In this document: piece after piece, positions 63,138 through 64,000 of the stretch
How positions within the stretch are numbered: position 1 is the first letter of the stretch
Layout: each line of letters starts with the position of its first letter
From: ZC4RG30 sp963777735
Lineage (GTDB): Bacteria > Pseudomonadota > Gammaproteobacteria > Steroidobacterales > Steroidobacteraceae
Reading direction: 5' to 3'
DNA length: 64,000 bases
Assembly (NCBI GenBank): GCA_963777735.1
Contig: CAVZRQ010000008.1
Location: 1,736,001-1,800,000 of the forward strand
Notes under the pieces: model-generated
The model's database searches: none
What the model saw: only the letters and a program-made list of their open reading frames with translations
Told to the model about the DNA's origin: nothing
Made by a program: the position numbers and the translations under genes

Positions 63138-63805
63138 CTTGCCGCCCCGGTTGCCGTGCCAGACAGGAAACTGCGCAGCTGGTCGCCCATGCGGTTGCAG
63201 GCAGCACCCTGCACGCGGGCGATGAACGGCAGCGGCACCACGGCGCCGACAATGGCCGAAGTGCCGCTGACATTGGTGCCTACCGAACCCACCGACCTCG
63301 CCTGCTTGAGATCCCAGACGGTGGCCTCGTAATCCGATTCGTTTTCCCACCAGCCGAAGCCGAAGCAGCCCGCCGCGCCCGGCGCCGCGCCGCAGGCCAG
63401 ACTGCCGCCGCCATCGGTGCGGCGCGTGCCGCCATCGAGCCAGACCACGTAGCGCACCCCGCTCGCGGCCACCTGCTCGCTGACTCCGGGCTGAGCCAGC
63501 ACCGCGGCCACGGCTTCCGGCTTGGTGGGCACGGTACCCGGCTCGAACCAGGGGAACAGTCGGTCGGTGAAAGCCTCGTTCGAATGCACATTGATGGAAC
63601 TGCTGCCACGCGCGATGCGGTTGCCCACGCAGTCGAGGAACGCCGACTCCGCACCCGCGCCTTCTATCTGCGGCTTGGCCAGCACCACCACGGACTCGGT
63701 GGCCGTGATGGCGGTGGCGAATTCGCGGGATTCATCGACGCGGGCGCGCATGCAGCCCGTGAGCAGCAGCGGCACCGAAATGAAGAGCAGGAGGCTGGAT
63801 TTCAT
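63134..63805 (-). CDS. Lipoprotein A, first gene of the kinase/VWA operon
   Basis: 223 residues, lipobox LLTGC after MKSSLLLFISVPL. The mature domain contains SAFLDCVGNRIARGSSSINV, RYVVWLDGGTRRTDGGGS, a CGAAPGAAGCFGFGWW cysteine pair and ATVWDLKQARSVGSV, a pattern seen in small envelope lipoproteins of the DUF4136/stress type, but no firm family. It leads the ten-gene minus-strand operon. A direct repeat lies about 120 bases upstream. Confidence 0.66.
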   Translation of the reverse strand: MKSSLLLFISVPLLLTGCMRARVDESREFATAITATESVVVLAKPQIEGAGAESAFLDCVGNRIARGSSSINVHSNEAFTDRLFPWFEPGTVPTKPEAVAAVLAQPGVSEQVAASGVRYVVWLDGGTRRTDGGGSLACGAAPGAAGCFGFGWWENESDYEATVWDLKQARSVGSVGTNVSGTSAIVGAVVPLPFIARVQGAACNRMGDQLRSFLSGTATGAAR

Positions 63806-63959
63806 GCGAATGGGAACCCCGTTCAGACCTCGGAGTGTACGCGCAGTATGCCACGACGGATCTGCTGGAAAAGCAGCGCCCGGGCTAGCTGCCGCAGCAG
63901 AAACTGGAGATTGCGCGAGTCAGCTGAACGCTCGCTGAACGTGGCGCCCCTAACCTGCG
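63806..63959 (-). promoter_or_regulatory. Promoter region of the kinase/VWA operon with tandem repeat
   Basis: On the minus strand CGTTCAG occurs twice exactly 11 bases apart (plus-strand CTGAACG at 63924-63930 and 63935-63941). That spacing suits tandem binding of an OmpR-type regulator. A GCATACTG, possible minus-10 CATACT, lies nearer the gene around 63844-63851. No good minus-35 was seen, as expected of an activator-dependent promoter. No other feature in this gap. Confidence 0.45.
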
Positions 63960-64000
63960 CTACCGTCGCTTCGAGATGACCTTGTCCTTCAGTTCGAGGC
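63960..64000 (-). CDS. C-terminal tip of a gene entering from the right edge
   Basis: The last 41 bases read on the minus strand as LELKDKVISKRR followed by TAG (stop 63960-63962). The codon pattern is plausible and the stop is well placed before the operon promoter. Too little is present to name a family, and a chance frame cannot be excluded. Confidence 0.35.
   Translation of the reverse strand, partial: LELKDKVISKRR

Overview
The window is a gene-dense, high-GC bacterial chromosome segment. Its gene content (DUF4139, YiiD-type thioesterase, HrpB, YgiQ, DinB under a CTGT-N8-ACAG LexA box, two GumN/TraB proteins whose mature start reads like a TonB box, several SPOR, GGDEF and TonB-like proteins) fits a gammaproteobacterium near the Xanthomonadales/Nevskiales/Steroidobacter group. 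That placement is inference; no rRNA or other marker gene is present. No CRISPR array, insertion sequence, prophage or replication origin was seen.

Layout. 0-4 kb: a truncated DUF4139 protein, a hotdog thioesterase, a small membrane protein and a two-gene drug-type ABC exporter. 4-7.4 kb: a gene-poor, partly AT-rich decay zone with a gene scrap resembling its neighbour, a DUF6152 protein and the multiply frameshifted remains of a quinol-type nitric oxide reductase. 7.4-13.3 kb: two tiny genes, GumN paralogue 1, a YihY membrane protein, an SOS unit (LexA box, DUF1905, dinB), a Tat-exported NADP-dependent oxidoreductase and an SMP-30-like secreted protein. 13.4-15.8 kb: a TetR-led operon (SRPBCC, a VOC gene broken by one base, a PhnB-like VOC gene). 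15.8-24.8 kb: a zinc ribbon, a tRNA with CAT anticodon, lipoproteins, GumN paralogue 2, a diguanylate cyclase paired with GlsB, and assorted enzymes ending in exonuclease III.

24.8-33.5 kb is a heme-synthesis island: a short divergent hemA, a hemC with a HemD-like C-terminal half, a histidine kinase, an OmpR-type regulator, hemE, hemN, a CPBP protease and a methyltransferase, all on one strand with overlapping or near-touching junctions. The promoter region carries a Fur-like palindrome and a TGACT-N6-TGACA direct repeat. A hemJ gene lies convergently just behind, after hrpB. The design closely recalls the HemK/HemR-controlled heme operon of Leptospira and not the usual scattered gammaproteobacterial hem genes.

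33.5-51.2 kb: hrpB, a VOC protein, a zinc metallopeptidase, DUF423, YgiQ, a double-length UvrA with four ATPase cassettes, a zinc ribbon with a good intrinsic terminator, a protein with two SPOR-like modules, a large GGDEF-EAL protein and an NAD(P)-binding protein. 51.2-52.6 kb is a secreted TPR protein with a TonB-like C-terminus.

52.6-63.8 kb is one tightly packed ten-gene operon on the minus strand: three lipoproteins, a transmembrane Ser/Thr kinase with external TPRs, an FHA-like/PEGA/SUMF1 membrane protein, a small membrane protein, an Hsp70-like actin-fold protein fused to FHA, two membrane-anchored VWA proteins (the first broken by a one-base insertion that fuses it in frame to the second) and a fourth lipoprotein. 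I do not recognise it as a described system. It looks like a phospho-signalling envelope complex, and it is the strongest novelty candidate here, followed by the heme island.
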